Source of the DNA: Casuarina equisetifolia
Taxonomy: Eukaryota > Streptophyta > Magnoliopsida > Fagales > Casuarinaceae
DNA: 64,000 bases
Reading direction: 5' to 3'
NCBI GenBank assembly: GCA_028551475.1
Contig: CM052357.1
Span: 18,461,931 to 18,525,930 of the forward strand
The notes beneath the pieces were generated by a model that was given only the letters and a program-made list of their open reading frames with translations, did no database searches and was not told the origin of the DNA. Made by a program: the position numbers and the translations under genes. Positions 13,401 through 25,900 of this stretch are shown piece after piece; the first letter of the stretch is position 1; every line of letters starts with the position of its first letter.

Positions 13401-14134
13401 ATGTATGAGTAGTTATAATAAGAAATCTACTATATTGAGAAGGTAATTAATTTTTAAACTTTTTCAAATATTTCAGATGTACTCTTCATAAAGTTAAAAA
13501 ATAGTACTATAGAAAAAATAACGTTATACAAGTTCAACGAAGTTTATTCAATTCAATATCATTGTAGGAATAAGAAAATTTTGATTCAATGTCGATTCAT
13601 CTAGTAAACAAGTCGAGCTCAAATTGTTCATATACAACTCATTTTACTTAGTCGTAGCAAACCTAAATTTCCTACTTTCATGATTTCAGTCATCCTTGTT
13701 TTGCAACTTCCAAGCGGTTCTCTCCTCTAGAGAAGAGCGAGAAATCCTTCCATCTACGCTTTCCCTTTTCCTTGAAAGTGAGTGTTTGTGACAAATTTTT
13801 GTTTTTCCCTTTTTCAAAAAATTCAAGAACAATGTTTAAGACCGTTTGATACTTTTTAGTAGTTTCTTGCTGGTTTTTAATCCTTTACTAGTTTGTTTTT
13901 AATTGCAGTAGACAACTAGGTTTAAGTATAAAATAATTAATGGAAGAAGAATTTCAATGTTATTTTTAGGGTTTCTATTAAAAATAATGAGGAATTAATG
14001 AGCTTCTTGTAAAAATGGTTTTCACCACAATGGTTTTTTTTTTTTCACTAAAATTGTATTTAACATGAAACAATGCAACCTAGTAGAAATAAACAAGGTC
14101 CAATACATTAGAAAGTAATAAAAAGGCTGTAGTG

Positions 14135-14237
14135 TAGGCAAGCACTTAGTGCAATTGGTAGCAAGTATTACCTAGAACCTTTAAGTTTCAGGTTCAACAC
14201 CTGGGTGTATGAGTTTAAGTGTATCTAAAAAAAAAAA
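14135..14237 (+). repeat. tRNA-derived SINE-like element with A-rich tail
   Basis: Has an A-box-like tagtgcaattggtagcaag and a perfect B box, ggttcaacacc, about 45 bases later. It ends in a run of A at 14228-14238. This order (pol III promoter, short body, poly-A) is that of a short tRNA-type SINE. The family is unidentified. Confidence 0.5.
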
Positions 14238-14277
14238 ATTATTGATCAACACTTAGGTGTATGAGTTTGAGTATATC

Positions 14278-15727
14278 TATTAGGTATAATGGCCAACCAA
14301 GAAAGGGAGGGGGGTTGAATTGGTTGTTTAGCTTAATGTCTATTAATTTGGTTTCTAAAATAATGAACAAAAAAATTAAACAACAATAGACAACAAACAT
14401 ACACATAAGGTTTATTGCAGTGGTTTGGCACTTACACTTATGTCCACCTTCTTTTTCCTTCAACTCAACCAATTGAAGTCCATTTTACTCATTGATTAAG
14501 AGAAAATGTTCTCCTAATGCTTCCAATTCCTTCTTAAAGGAATTATAGCACTTAAAGATTATAATCAAAGGTTATCTCAACCTTGTTACAAGAACGAATC
14601 TCCAATAATGTATAGTTTGCGAAAGATATTACTAATCAGAGAACTTTTCAAAGATGTAAAGTAATAACCCAAGCTCTAATCATGAAACCTTCAAATTACA
14701 AAATTAAGGTTTTGAATTTACAATCAAGTTTATGTGAAAATAATAATCATAGTTCAATCAACACATAAGCAAAAGTATACAAGAGTATATAATCACAAAA
14801 ATATGTTCTTTAAAGAGTATCATTGAAGATCTTCACAGAGTTGCAATACTCCAACAACTTCATTTAGCTCTTTTGATTTCTCAATCAACATGTGCAACAA
14901 CAACCTTTTGAACCATAGAATGAAAGCTTTTATATGAGATTCAAATACGAGTAACTAATTTGAAGTTTCTACCAAACCTAACAAATTAAAAGTATTCTTC
15001 CCATTAAGAGAACAGGGTCATTCCATCACGTAGGGTTTTGATTCAAATCCTTAATCATCACACAGTCACACCAAATGGCTACTTTGATAGTTGATCACCT
15101 CTTCTACATTTCTTTTTGTTGAGAATAGACATTTGGTTATGGAGAGGACAACATCTCTCGTTATCTTAATTAGATAGAAGTTAAGGCTTTTAATTGAGCA
15201 AACTAATTTAGGAAACTCGACCATTAGTTGAATAGTGTTGTTTTGATGATCTCGCAACACACTCTTACTTAAGTGTTGTGTTAGGTTTGCATGTTGCAAG
15301 CTTAGAGCAACTTGCATCTTGTGGGCTGGGATCAACCTACATCTTGTAGGTTGGATCAGGTTGCATCTTGTAGGTTGGATTAGGTATCAATATAGGCTCT
15401 TCATATAAGCTTATTATTTAAGTTGGACTATTTTTGCATAAACATTTTTCTTGCAATAACATAAAGTCTAGCATCACATTTTGTTTAATATGAATATTAT
15501 GCAACTGATGTTTTCCCTTCCTTAAGAAGTATTCTTTTAAGAGTTGGATAATATTGTAATATATAAAGATGTAGGAAACCAATTACTTTATAATATCATT
15601 GATTGACATTATAATTTGCACATCTTTTACTTTTTTTTTAACTTTATTTCACACATAAATATATAAAAAATATTTATATACATTTAATAATAAAATTTGT
15701 CACAGCAAAACATATCTTTTTGCAATG
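14278..15727 (+). repeat. R2 family copy a: solo-LTR-like repeat (1.45 kb)
   Basis: Begins TATTAGGTATAAT and can be followed along its whole length in the inverted copy at 58,501-59,889. For instance, agttggataatattgtaata here matches an equivalent stretch near the other end of that copy. Flanks atatc (14273-14277) and gtatc (15728-15732) match at 4 of 5 bases, as an aged target duplication would. There is no pol, so I read it as a solo LTR of an unclassified family. It sits at the edge of the HAK duplicate. Confidence 0.6.
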
Positions 15728-15782
15728 GTATCCACTTCACAAGGAATCTCTTCAAGTATCCAAGGGTAGGGCCACACCTATA

Positions 15783-16200
15783 TCATGATTATAGACATAA
15801 GTAATATGGTTACTAGCTTGACTATTGCAATTACTTTCCTTGTTGTGGAACAACTATGTTGTAGAATGCAATCTTATTATTATTATTTTTTTGTAGGAAA
15901 GATTAAAAGGGATACACTAGTCAATCATGATTATAGTCATAAGTAATGTGGTTACTAGCATGACTATTGCATTTGCTTTCCCTATTGTGAACAATTATGT
16001 TATAGAATGCAATCTTTTTTATTTTTATTTTAAGGAAAGATTAAAAGGGATACACTAGTCAATCATGATTATAGTCATAAGTAATGTGGTTACTAGCATG
16101 ACTATTGCATTTGCTTTCCCTATTGTGAACAATTATGTTATAGAATGCAATCTTTTTTATTTTTATTTTAAGGAAAGATTAAAAGGGAAACACTAGTCAA
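15783..16200 (-). repeat. Tandem triplication of the HAK exon 8/intron 7 border
   Basis: Three head-to-tail units: 15783-15924 (142 bp), 15925-16062 (138 bp) and 16063-16200 (138 bp). Units 2 and 3 are almost identical and unit 1 is more diverged. Each starts TCATGATTATAG and ends near CACTAGTCAA. The intact gene has one copy (about 1410-1540), so the amplification happened after the gene duplicated. Confidence 0.9.
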
Positions 16201-18835
16201 TTCAATGATAGACACAATTGACCTTAAATCACTCCATATCTTTCATGCAATAGGCTGACTCTATTTATTTTGCAAGAAAACATAAGAGTGATGCAAAAGA
16301 GAAAAAGCAACAATTCTAGAATTGCATTTTAGACCAACTGGCCTGCTAATTGTTAGGTCCACAGTCAACAATCAGCTTGAACAGTCCCAAAATTCACCCA
16401 AGAGATCATCTATATGAAGATGTTCTCGAAGATATAGAACTAAAAGAAAAATGGAACAATCTAAATTCCAAAGCAAAATTTAGAATAAAATGGAAAAAAT
16501 TGAAAAGATAAAATTAGAAGTTGCATTAAGCCTTTTGAATTCCTTCTATACAATAGGACGTGTCAGTTGACATGCATATGATCAGATAGAAATGCAGATT
16601 AGACAATATTACTACCTATAAAAAGGTTATATTAGACGATAGTTAATGTAAAGAAAATTAAGTTTCTCATTTTCTTTTAGCATAGTCTATCTAGTTCATC
16701 TATTCAGTATTCAAATGACTCTATATTCAGGATTTTGGTCAAACTGTTAGACTTAGGGCTGATTTGGATCATTACTATCATCCATGTAATAAAGACTATC
16801 ACAGGAAGCATTACTTTCCACACGGCTCCAAGTCAAAGATCAGCTATGAACAGACAAAGTCTGTCAAGGAAAAACGAATCTGATTCTCAATGCTGCACCA
16901 ATCTCTTTTGAACCAATAACATAATTATTCATCTGATATTTGAGCCCCACGAGTAGACTTCAATTGAATAAGGAATCTCCTGATTTTTAACTATTTCCTA
17001 ATAGACAAAATGTCATGTCACCAGTGCTCTTACGCATGTTCTCCAAACTTATTTAGAAATCTGCAAGGCCCAATGCCCCTTCTTCCTGTTGTTTTCCTTT
17101 CTTTCCCCTTCAGCCCCTTTTTCCTTGGGTACCACATTTTAGTTCTGAATGACTTACACTCATCAACATTTTCCCAAAGCAAACTCGGGTTTCCTTCTTT
17201 TCATACAATTTTACCAGCTTTATCCTTCTTATATTTATCTTCCTTTCAGTCCAACACTTCTTTTTATATGGTATCATAATTTTGATTGGCAGCTAACCAG
17301 TAGGACGCAGAGCCCCCTAGAAACAACCCAGCCTCAGAGGATCCTCAATCTGTTGGTGGCCAATAAATACAGTGCGTAATTGGACATAACTGCTGATAAA
17401 TGATCCATACAGTCAAACTGAGTCTACTGATAATCTAACAAAAGCATCCGTAGAAGCTGTTCTGTTCGCACACAAGAAAGTTTAACACTAAAAATAAGAA
17501 GCCAAATGACTTTGGATTGTTTTCCCAATCAAGGTCCATCATAAGATGCATCCCACTAAAGGTGGAAAAAGATCGGTGTGATGATTTCTGATTATTTTTA
17601 TTGACGTAAGCAGACGAGTGGCTATAATGCAACATAAAAGTTTTTAGATAAATCACGTTGCAGAAAGTTTTCTGCTTTTTATTTTTATTTTTTCATAACA
17701 GTGAAGCAGCAATGCAACTTCTTGAGCTTTGTCGGCTTCATGGGTATGTCATCAAAAGAAATTTTAAATCTAATTGATAGGGATGTTTGAAATTTGAAAA
17801 TATTCAATCTTATTACCCATTAGCCTATGGCTGACTATGTCGGTATCAACAATTTCTACCCTTTTCAGGTGGACGTGATTTTTTAGAATGTTCTAATTGT
17901 TAAAGAGTCATAAGCCCAATTACTTTTGCACCCCTTTTCCTTTTATTGAGAGGTGAAAACAGTTAAACTTGAATACTTCTAATATCTGATCCAATCATGC
18001 ATTGGACATATTGTTAGAGATAAAACAGGCGGCAAGTTTAGTCTATGGTGAGAAGAATTTTAGAGGTTGCTTAATGTCGCGCTAGTTTGATGGAAAGGGC
18101 TGATCTGCAGATTAGTAAAGAAAATCTGATTCTAGAAGTGTAAGTGAAAGAAAATAAACAGGAATATGATTAAGTTTGACTGAAGATCTACCAATGAAAA
18201 AGTAAATACGGTAAATTTCCTCGTATCAGAAAAATAGTGAAAAAAATGAAAAAAAAAAAAGAAAAAGAAAAACTGGCCATTATATGACATCTGCAAAATG
18301 GTTGAAAATCAGCATCTTTCAGGAATCTTCTCACTGAATGGAATGGATGACATCACTTGGCAGAAATTATAAGGATAAATTTTCCATAATACTTTAACAG
18401 ATTTTAGTTTACATGCATCTGCATAACATCAATCGTTTCCAACTATTTATGAATGTTTCACGATCAATTTGAAGTGCCCTCTGAATGATACTAGAACAAA
18501 ATGAGGCTACTACTACCATGTTGTGAACAAGGAACACTTTCCTACAACTCTTTCATCCTACGAAATTTGGTGACTAATTCAGTCATCGTGATAATTACAA
18601 ACTGATGAGTTGTTCTAGGAAGCGATTACCAAGAAAATCTAAATTATCTATCATAAGGAACTGCTCAAGCACAACAAAATTCTGCTTTTAACGAACCATT
18701 TCCAAGATATATGGAAAGGCACCCCAAAGGATTTTAGGAGACTTTTCCAATGATTTAGTGGAACTTCCATTACTGAAAATGCACAATAGTCATAACTTGA
18801 CAAGAAAATTCTAACCCAATAGAAATCTTGCATTC

Positions 18836-19140
18836 AAGTGTAAAAGTCCAAGCCCCTACTTTTAGATACAAGCATAGGGTACAATTCTTTTTGCATTGCC
18901 TGTATCATGTTTATAATTATTATGTATCAGGTCCTAAGTCTTAAGAAAGAATAATGGTAGGTTGATGGTTCAAGTTATTTTACATTCACTTCTTAATAAA
19001 AATATGCAATTTCTCAATGTGCCATTATTTTTAAGTAGAAAAGATTTTAGCCTTTCAAATGCTCGTTATTAATTATCAACTATTTGGCACCATGTATAAT
19101 TAGTTTCTAGAACTACTCGCATTCAGGAATTATAGAATCA
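18836..19140. other. ~300-bp insertion in the HAK duplicate
   Basis: Unmatched block between sequence equivalent to parent about 4590 and 4595. No terminal repeats, pol III boxes or coding signal were recognised. Confidence 0.5.
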
Positions 19141-19384
19141 AGGTTAGTGAGTGAACCCAGAATGGAAAGATAAAATGCACCCATTGCCTACCCCACACTC
19201 TAGAGGATAGTAGTCATAAGTCTATATGGTTAAATCACAATTTCACTTTAATATTACTAGTCATGGACTTGAGTTTCATTTTAAAATGTTAACCTTAATA
19301 AGAGGAGTAGTCAAGCATTTTATATGGCTAAATCATCTTGCTTGCCTTTTTAATGTGGGATAATGAGGTCTATTATATTAAGTC

Positions 19385-19470
19385 TATTTATTTTTTACTC
19401 ACGCACCCGAGGAAGGCGGGAAGGGGGATTTAAACCCGTGACCAGTGGGATTGTCAGTCATAGGGACAAA
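19385..19470 (-). repeat. tRNA-derived SINE-like fragment (minus strand)
   Basis: The reverse complement contains gtcacgggtttaaatccccc, resembling the T-arm/B-box of a tRNA-derived element. No matching full cloverleaf was found. It lies just past the end of the HAK-derived block and before the F-box fragment. Confidence 0.35.
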
Positions 19471-19706
19471 GAATTGATTAGAAAATTATTTTACAATTAA
19501 AACATGAGTATTAATTTTTATTGAAAAGAAAATTTAAGATTTTATTTTATAAACTTTGTCATTAATTTTTTATTACTTTAAAAAATTTCATTTGAGATTG
19601 TTTTTAATCTAGTTGATTTTGATTATAAGAGCAAACTCTAATCCTTACTTTACATTAGATCCTCGCTTCTCGAGACACGTCCACCCCACCTAATCAACTA
19701 GAGGAA

Positions 19707-20048
19707 TTGTCATGCCGTGCAATTTCCACAAGGATTTTCATTAAGCTTCTCCAAGAATCTCTTTGGGAACAATTTGCATTACTCTCATTTGCAATGGCTA
19801 TGGCGTTACGCTTGATAAATCAATACATCACAGCGTTGGCCATCGAAGACATGGGAGGAGTGGATTGGTCAAATCTTCCAAAGGATATGCTGCAAATTAC
19901 CAGCAAGAGCTTTGACACCCAAATCAATGTTCCTCGATTTTACAGCATCTGTAGTGCCTGACATTCTTTGATCCCTCCTTTTCATGCCAATATTGTTCAC
20001 TTTCCTTTTCAATGCCCCGACTCCCTCGACAAGGCTGAGCCACCCAGT
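19707..20048 (+). pseudogene. F-box/DUF295 (SKIP23-like) gene, N-terminal piece
   Basis: Encodes WSNLPKDMLQ...RFYSICSA, the F-box of plant SKIP23/DUF295 proteins, which are candidate SCF ubiquitin-ligase adaptors. The family continues CSxWRSxIPP; here the Trp codon is TGA (19959-19961) and reading resumes as HSLIPPF. The frame then breaks at 20,048 where an LTR element is inserted. The protein continues at 22,536 and 28,139. The start codon is uncertain; ATG codons at 19,707, in the methionine cluster near 19,796, and just before GGVDWSNL are all possible. Confidence 0.75.
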
Positions 20049-20802
20049 TGATGCAAGATGCATTATGCTAGCTTAAGCTAATTGGCTAGCCCATATGTTA
20101 AGCTTGTCAATCAATACTTTTTTTGGGCCATAATGTAATTTAGTGGGTCTAAAAAGGCAAGGTTGAAAAGTATCTAATGTATATTCTATAGAATCTCTAC
20201 GGTTTTCATCATTAATGTTAGGGGTTCCCAAAATAATTGTTAAGTCCTTAATTTTTTAAGTTTTCTCTATTGTGTGAGATTATATCCTTTTGGTTAGTTT
20301 TCCTTAACTATTTGAATTTCTAATTTATCTGGGATTTCTTCTTGTCAAATCCTTGATTTCTTTGAGATTCCCTTATTTGTTAAAATCTTAATTTTTCTGA
20401 GATTTCCTTAATTTTAGTGATTCTTGATTTTTCAAAATCCTTTTAGGGTTAAGTTTAGCTACCTATTTAAAGGAAGCATTATTTCAGTTATAAGGAGACT
20501 TGTATTTCCACAAAGAATAGAATCCCTAAGTTGTGTGATTCAACTTTTGTTGCCTTTATCCAATTTTGCTTAAATTGGTGGGGGAGCACCTCCTTGACTG
20601 GTGGCATTACCTTTACATCTTGGAGTAGTTACTTCACATTTATCTTTTTTTTTTTTTAAAATTTTTTTAATTTCATTTTCTCTCATTCTCCTTGCCTAAA
20701 CACTAACTTTTCTCATAAAAAACCCCTCAAAACACAAACATATGATTCTTACATATCACTATTAACTTAACCTTGCTTAAGCCCACCATTGGATCCGTAT
20801 CA
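20049..20802 (+). repeat. 5' LTR of the non-autonomous element
   Basis: Aligns throughout with 21779-22535, for example aatcaatactttttt and the shared gacttgtatttccacaaaga motif. Confidence 0.85.
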
Positions 20803-21778
20803 AGTGATATCAAAGCCAGGTTGGTGAGTGAGCTACGTTTCAATATAATTTGTTACATTCTTCTTCATGTTTTTCTATGTAAGGCTGCAAATAGGAGGCT
20901 TGTAGATGTGGACAAGATAAAGGATCAAGTTAATGAAGTTCTTTAACTTCTAAGAGCCCAAAATAGATGTCAAAGCCAAGACCCATGATGCAACTAAAAA
21001 AAAGATCATGATTTAACATATTCCAAGAACTAGTAGAAGAACAATCATAATCATTACAAGGAAGACTGATATATGATAGAAATGGGTATGGGAGAGAAGC
21101 TTCATTGAAGAACACCATAGAGATTGTTCAAATACAAGAAACAAAGTCAACAAAAATAGAACCAAAAGATTTGGATCTATAAAAGCTTGTGGTGTTGGTA
21201 GAGGAAGAGGACTCAGAATATTTGGATCTTCTAGAGATTGAGGTACCAATGACCATGAATGCAAATCCAACAAGCTTGGATCCTTTAGAACTTGATGTGC
21301 CACCTCAAAAGAAAATAGATCTAAGAAGTTTTGATCTCTCAAAGCTCAAGATGTTACAAAACAAGATAGTAGAAAAAATTCTAACAAAACAACAAGAAGG
21401 TTTCAACCTAATGAGGAAGAATTTGAAGCATTGTTCAACAAGCACAATGGTTTAAATTGTTGATTTGTATTGTTAAATTATGAGAAGATGGCAAGTCAAC
21501 AATAACTAACAAGATTTTTTTCCTATAAAGATGAAAGGGGTCATTGAAACACTCCATAACCTTAACTACTTGTTAGGATCATATTGTAGGTCAAGTTGCA
21601 AAATTCTATTCAAACAGCAATGTAGTTTGTCATTAATTTGTGAACCAACACATTTAAGTTGGCAGCCAAAGTTAGAGCTTCATTCAGTTGCGAGGACATA
21701 ATTTATGGATCCATGGAGTGATAAAGCCCAAAGTAGCAATCAAGATTTAAGGATAAGTCTTTTTTAAGAAAGGGAGAT

Positions 21779-22535
21779 TGATGTGGGAGCAACTATACCA
21801 GCTCAAGCTAATGGCACAACCTATATGTTGAGCTTGTTAATCAATACTTTTTTGGGCCACAATGTAATCTAATGGATCTAAGAAGCGTAAGGTTAAAGAG
21901 CATCTCATGAATATTCCAATTTTTTTTTTGCCGTTTTCATCATTAATGTTAGTTCTTAAAATAATTGTTAAGTCCTTAATTTCTTAGGTTTTCTTTATTG
22001 TCTAAGATCATTTCCTTTTGTTTAGTTTTTCTTAACTATCTAGGTTCCTGATTTATTTAGAATTTCCATACTTGTCAGATCCTTGATTTGTTTAAGATTC
22101 CTTTATTTGTTAAAATCATGATTTGTTTAGAATTTTCTTAATTTTAGGGATTCTTGATTTGTCAAAATCCTTTTAGGGTTAAGTTTAGACTTATTTAAAA
22201 GAAGAATTATTTCAGTTGCAAAGAGACTTGTATTTCCACAAAGAATAGAAACCCTAAGTTATGTGATTCAACTTTTGTTTCCTTTATCTAATTTTGCTCA
22301 AATTGGTGGTGAAAGACATTCTTAATTGATGACATTGCCTTTACATCTTAAAGTAGTTATTTAACATTTATCTTTTGTTTAATTTTTCTTATTTCGTTTT
22401 TCTCCCATTCTCCTACCTAAACACTCACTTTTCTCACATAAACCCCCCCCCCAAAATATATATATATATATATATATATTTTCACATATCACCCTTAACT
22501 TGAGCTCGCTCAAGCCCACCACTAGATCTACGTCA
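21779..22535 (+). repeat. 3' LTR of the non-autonomous element
   Basis: Pair of the LTR at 20049. It carries an (AT)n run at 22456-22479 and a C homopolymer just before it that the 5' LTR lacks. Confidence 0.85.
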
Positions 22536-22905
22536 CTAATTCAACTTTTTCCTACCAAAATACTCTCCATTCTTTCATAAAGGTTGGTTGATGAAGGTTG
22601 AAGAGCTAGATTTAGGCATGCTACAACTTGTGGACCTTTTAGTCTCCAAGAAGCACATTAACTGCTTCACTTTTGCACCTATGCCATTTAACTTGTTTAA
22701 CTTTTTGGGTTGTTGTGTTTACTAAAGCCTACTCACTTACATACAAATGATGAAATTTTGACCATAGAACATATTACACCAACAAACACTATATTCTAGG
22801 GTGAAGAAAGTGGTGGTGTTCTTGAATACAATATGGACTGATGCATATGCGTGTTTGTTTTTGATCTTAGACAATGAAATTTGGAGTTTTGCAAAATGTG
22901 GGGAT
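22536..22905 (+). pseudogene. F-box/DUF295 gene, middle piece
   Basis: Immediately after the LTR element, the sequence reads KGWLMKVEELDLGMLQLVD and, near the end, VKKVVVFLN...SFAKCGD, both typical of the DUF295 domain. A TAA and a frame change lie between them. The piece ends at the Copia insertion point (gggat, 22901-22905) and the coding sense continues at 28,139. Confidence 0.75.
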
Positions 22906-25900
22906 TGTTGGTGTTGTTGAAATGCTATTGGACCAAGCAAAGAGAGGCAAGCAAGAACTCAAAGAGAGAGGCCAACACACACTGATTTCATAATTGAACT
23001 CTATACCATATCTTGTTAAGGACTTGATCACTCGGGTAAACATACTAAAGAAATCTAGAAGAAAAGATCTATATGTGTTGACAAATGAATGGATACAAGC
23101 CTAACTCATTTCATTAACAAACAATGAATGGCAACATGTGGCATAAAATACTAGGTGATTCTAATTTATGTATCTTGAAGGACTTGTAGACTTAAAAATT
23201 TATAAACTTGAAGGGAGAAATACCTAAGATTTGTACTACATGTTTAAAAACTAAAAGTCATACTTTTAGTCCCTCAAATAATAAATCATGTGTACCTTTA
23301 AAACATATACATAGTGATTTATAAGGACCATCCCTAGAAAAGTCTTGTCAAAACCTTATGTATTATGTTATATTTATTGAGGAATGTACGTTTTTTACAT
23401 GGTTCTATCCCTTTAAAAGAAAATCATATTCCAGTCAAACGTTCATTAATTTTAAGTCTATGATAGAATGATAGTTTGATGCAAAGATCAAGTTACTTCA
23501 ATATGACAATGAAAGAGAATACACAAGTAAAGAACTAGAAGAATACCTACATTATCATGGAATCATACATCAAATGTCATGTCATTATACAACACACAAA
23601 ATAGCTGCAGAATGAAAACATAAACATAATGGAACTTGGATGCACAATGATGAAAGAAGCCTTTGTTCCTTGAAAGTATTAAGTCGAAGCATTTCTAACT
23701 ATAGTATATCTAATAAATAAGTTACTTTTGTTCGTATTGGGTAAAAGATCTCCTTTTCAAATGTTACATAATAGGATTCTAGAATATTGGTTGATGAAAT
23801 TCTAAATGTAAGTAAACATGTCAAATAAGTAATATAATGATAAGAAAATGTATTGCCCCATAGAGATTGGTGAACATTAGATTAATTAAGTGCTAACAAT
23901 GAACTAAAATTGATGATGAAAATTTAAAAAATCAAAAGGAAGTTGATGATGAAATAAAATTTAAAATTTTTAAAATAAAATTTAAGACTAATTGAAATTA
24001 AACCCATGTAAGAAAGATCAATATGAAAAATATATTAGAGCATCTGATTTCACCATAACTACTAGATATGAATTTTCATAGTTTATGCCTATAAGAATGA
24101 TAATACTTATGTAATGGAGGAATTTTCTAATTTATTTACTATCTTATGTCTAGGTATAGCAAACCTACTCCATCTGTTAATTCATTATATCTTTATGTGA
24201 ATTGAAATAAATAAAATGCATTAGGATTTATGAATGTTCTTGGTTTACAATAAATCTTCCGATAATCTTATCACTAAAAGCCATACAAACAACATGGTAT
24301 GTGTTTATCTATATTTAATTCATGGTTATATCTTATAAGAAGTAATTGCATATTATTATCTCTCAATCTCAAACATGTATATCTAATCATTCAAGTGGTG
24401 GCTAATCACTTAAAAGCATTAAGCATAATAATATATAACTCACATAAATAAAATATCTTGCAAAACATAAAAACTTATAGAATTCACATCATCATAGTTA
24501 AGCTACATCATTGCTCTAACAAAAGAAATTTAGAACATAATGAAATAATAAACTAAAACAATGGTAGAAATTAAGCAAAACATCTTAAATAAAGAAAAAT
24601 AGAAAATTGTTACCTTATTGTCTTCTCTTCAAGAATTCTCTACAAACTTGTACAAATCAAACCAAAATCAAGAATGGTATGAAATAGAGATAAGTTTTTG
24701 CGTTTCTATCTCCCTTTTTCTTCTTGATTTTCTATTTCTTCCTTGGTTTCGGCAAAACCCTCTTTTCTCTTTCTCTTATCTTTCTTCCCCCATTTGTGTA
24801 GCACTCCTCTCTTTATAGGATCTAGGGTTTAGAACTATTTCCTTATCCTAATAGAAATAAGTTTTGGATTCCCAAGATAATTGGTTTTTGAACTCTTATA
24901 TTAATTAGGCTTTGAACTCCTAATATGATTGGCTTTTCTAATTATTTAGAAAACTTAATAATAATAAAAATTTAATAATAATCATCTCAAAGCCCAAGCC
25001 CATATTGATTTTCTTAACCTTGATATTTTGACCATATTTTGCCACATAATAAGTATCAGGTTCTCCATGCTTGTCCTTTTCTTCATGCTTCCTTATGTTA
25101 TATAAACAAGACAAATTTAAGTAAATAAAAAGGAATTCAAATATTTTCTCACAAGCATTAGATAATTTATTACTTAAATTAGGTCAAATAACTTTATAAA
25201 AATAGAGTTATCAAATATGGAACCTTAAGTCTTTGGAAGTCAATGTTTTCCTTGTTTACAATTAACCATAATTGATAAATTAGAATCAAAATTAGTATCA
25301 TGTGGTTTTGGAGGATACAATACATGCCATTAGAGTTATCGATGTTTGCACATTCTTGGAAGAAAATTGTTTGTATCAAGGCATGTTATGTTCAATGAAC
25401 GCATGTACCCATTTGAGAGAATTACTCCAACATGTACAAGCACGGTTTTGGATTTGATAGAAGATCACATTTTAAGCAAAATAAGATCACAAGATGGAGA
25501 TGTGAATCAAAGAAATCAACATACGTTGTCAGTAAACAAGGAGCCAAGAAGCTACAAGACTACCCTTATGATCAAATCATTCCATTTATGCAAGATCACC
25601 ATCCTATTGCAGCAACACAAGGTAAGCAAATGCTAACGCCTTGCTTCATATACATTAAAGAAGCTCAAATTTTGGTAAATTTTCATTCAGCAATTGTACC
25701 ATATAAAGAGAATTCACACTTACATTTAATGAGCTAATACAAAACCCATCTTTAAATAATACAAAAATTTATTTGGAAAAAACAAGCTTTCCTTTTGAAA
25801 GATATCATACTTTGCCTCTTTCAGACCTCTTTAACTCATCTATTTTCCCCCTTTTGAATGTGATAGCATTTTGCCAGCTTTAGAACCATCCTCTTCATTA

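Larger units (their letters stand above)
15728..19183 (-). pseudogene. HAK transporter duplicate, 3' half: mostly introns, exons lost
   Basis: Collinear with the intact gene at about 976-4637. The match is: 15,728-15,757 to exon 8 interior; a jump over about 370 bases of exon 8; the exon 8/intron 7 boundary; then nearly all of intron 7 (17,317-17,394 matches 2488-2570). Exon 7 is gone: 18,240 continues at parent 4058. A block of about 300 bp (18,836-19,140) has no parent counterpart, and the match stops inside exon 6. Nothing translatable remains. It and the pieces at 28.9 and 35.7 kb form one broken direct duplicate. Confidence 0.88.
20049..22535 (+). mobile_element. Non-autonomous LTR retrotransposon inserted in the F-box gene
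   Basis: LTRs at 20049-20802 and 21779-22535 (754 and 757 bp, clearly diverged) start TGATG and end (G)TCA or TATCA. The primer site tgatatcaaagc lies at 20805-20816, two bases after the 5' LTR, and a purine tract (aagaaagggagat) precedes the 3' LTR. The internal region is only about 976 bp, with an 88-codon acidic open frame (21189-21455) and no protease, integrase or reverse transcriptase. Flanks ccagt and ctaat match at 3 of 5, both differences being transitions. It fits a LARD/TRIM-like passive element, moderately old. Confidence 0.85.

Noticed and set aside
14135..14237. tRNA gene
   Set aside because: A and B boxes are present but the arms do not pair into a cloverleaf; an A-tail points to a SINE.
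15783..16200. Regular repeats that might suggest an array such as CRISPR
   Set aside because: Units are head-to-tail without spacers and derive from the HAK gene border; the genome is plant.
25346..25737. Two overlapping plus-strand frames of about 100 codons
   Set aside because: Part of the decayed Copia integrase-RT linker (SRHVMFNE...), not a host gene.
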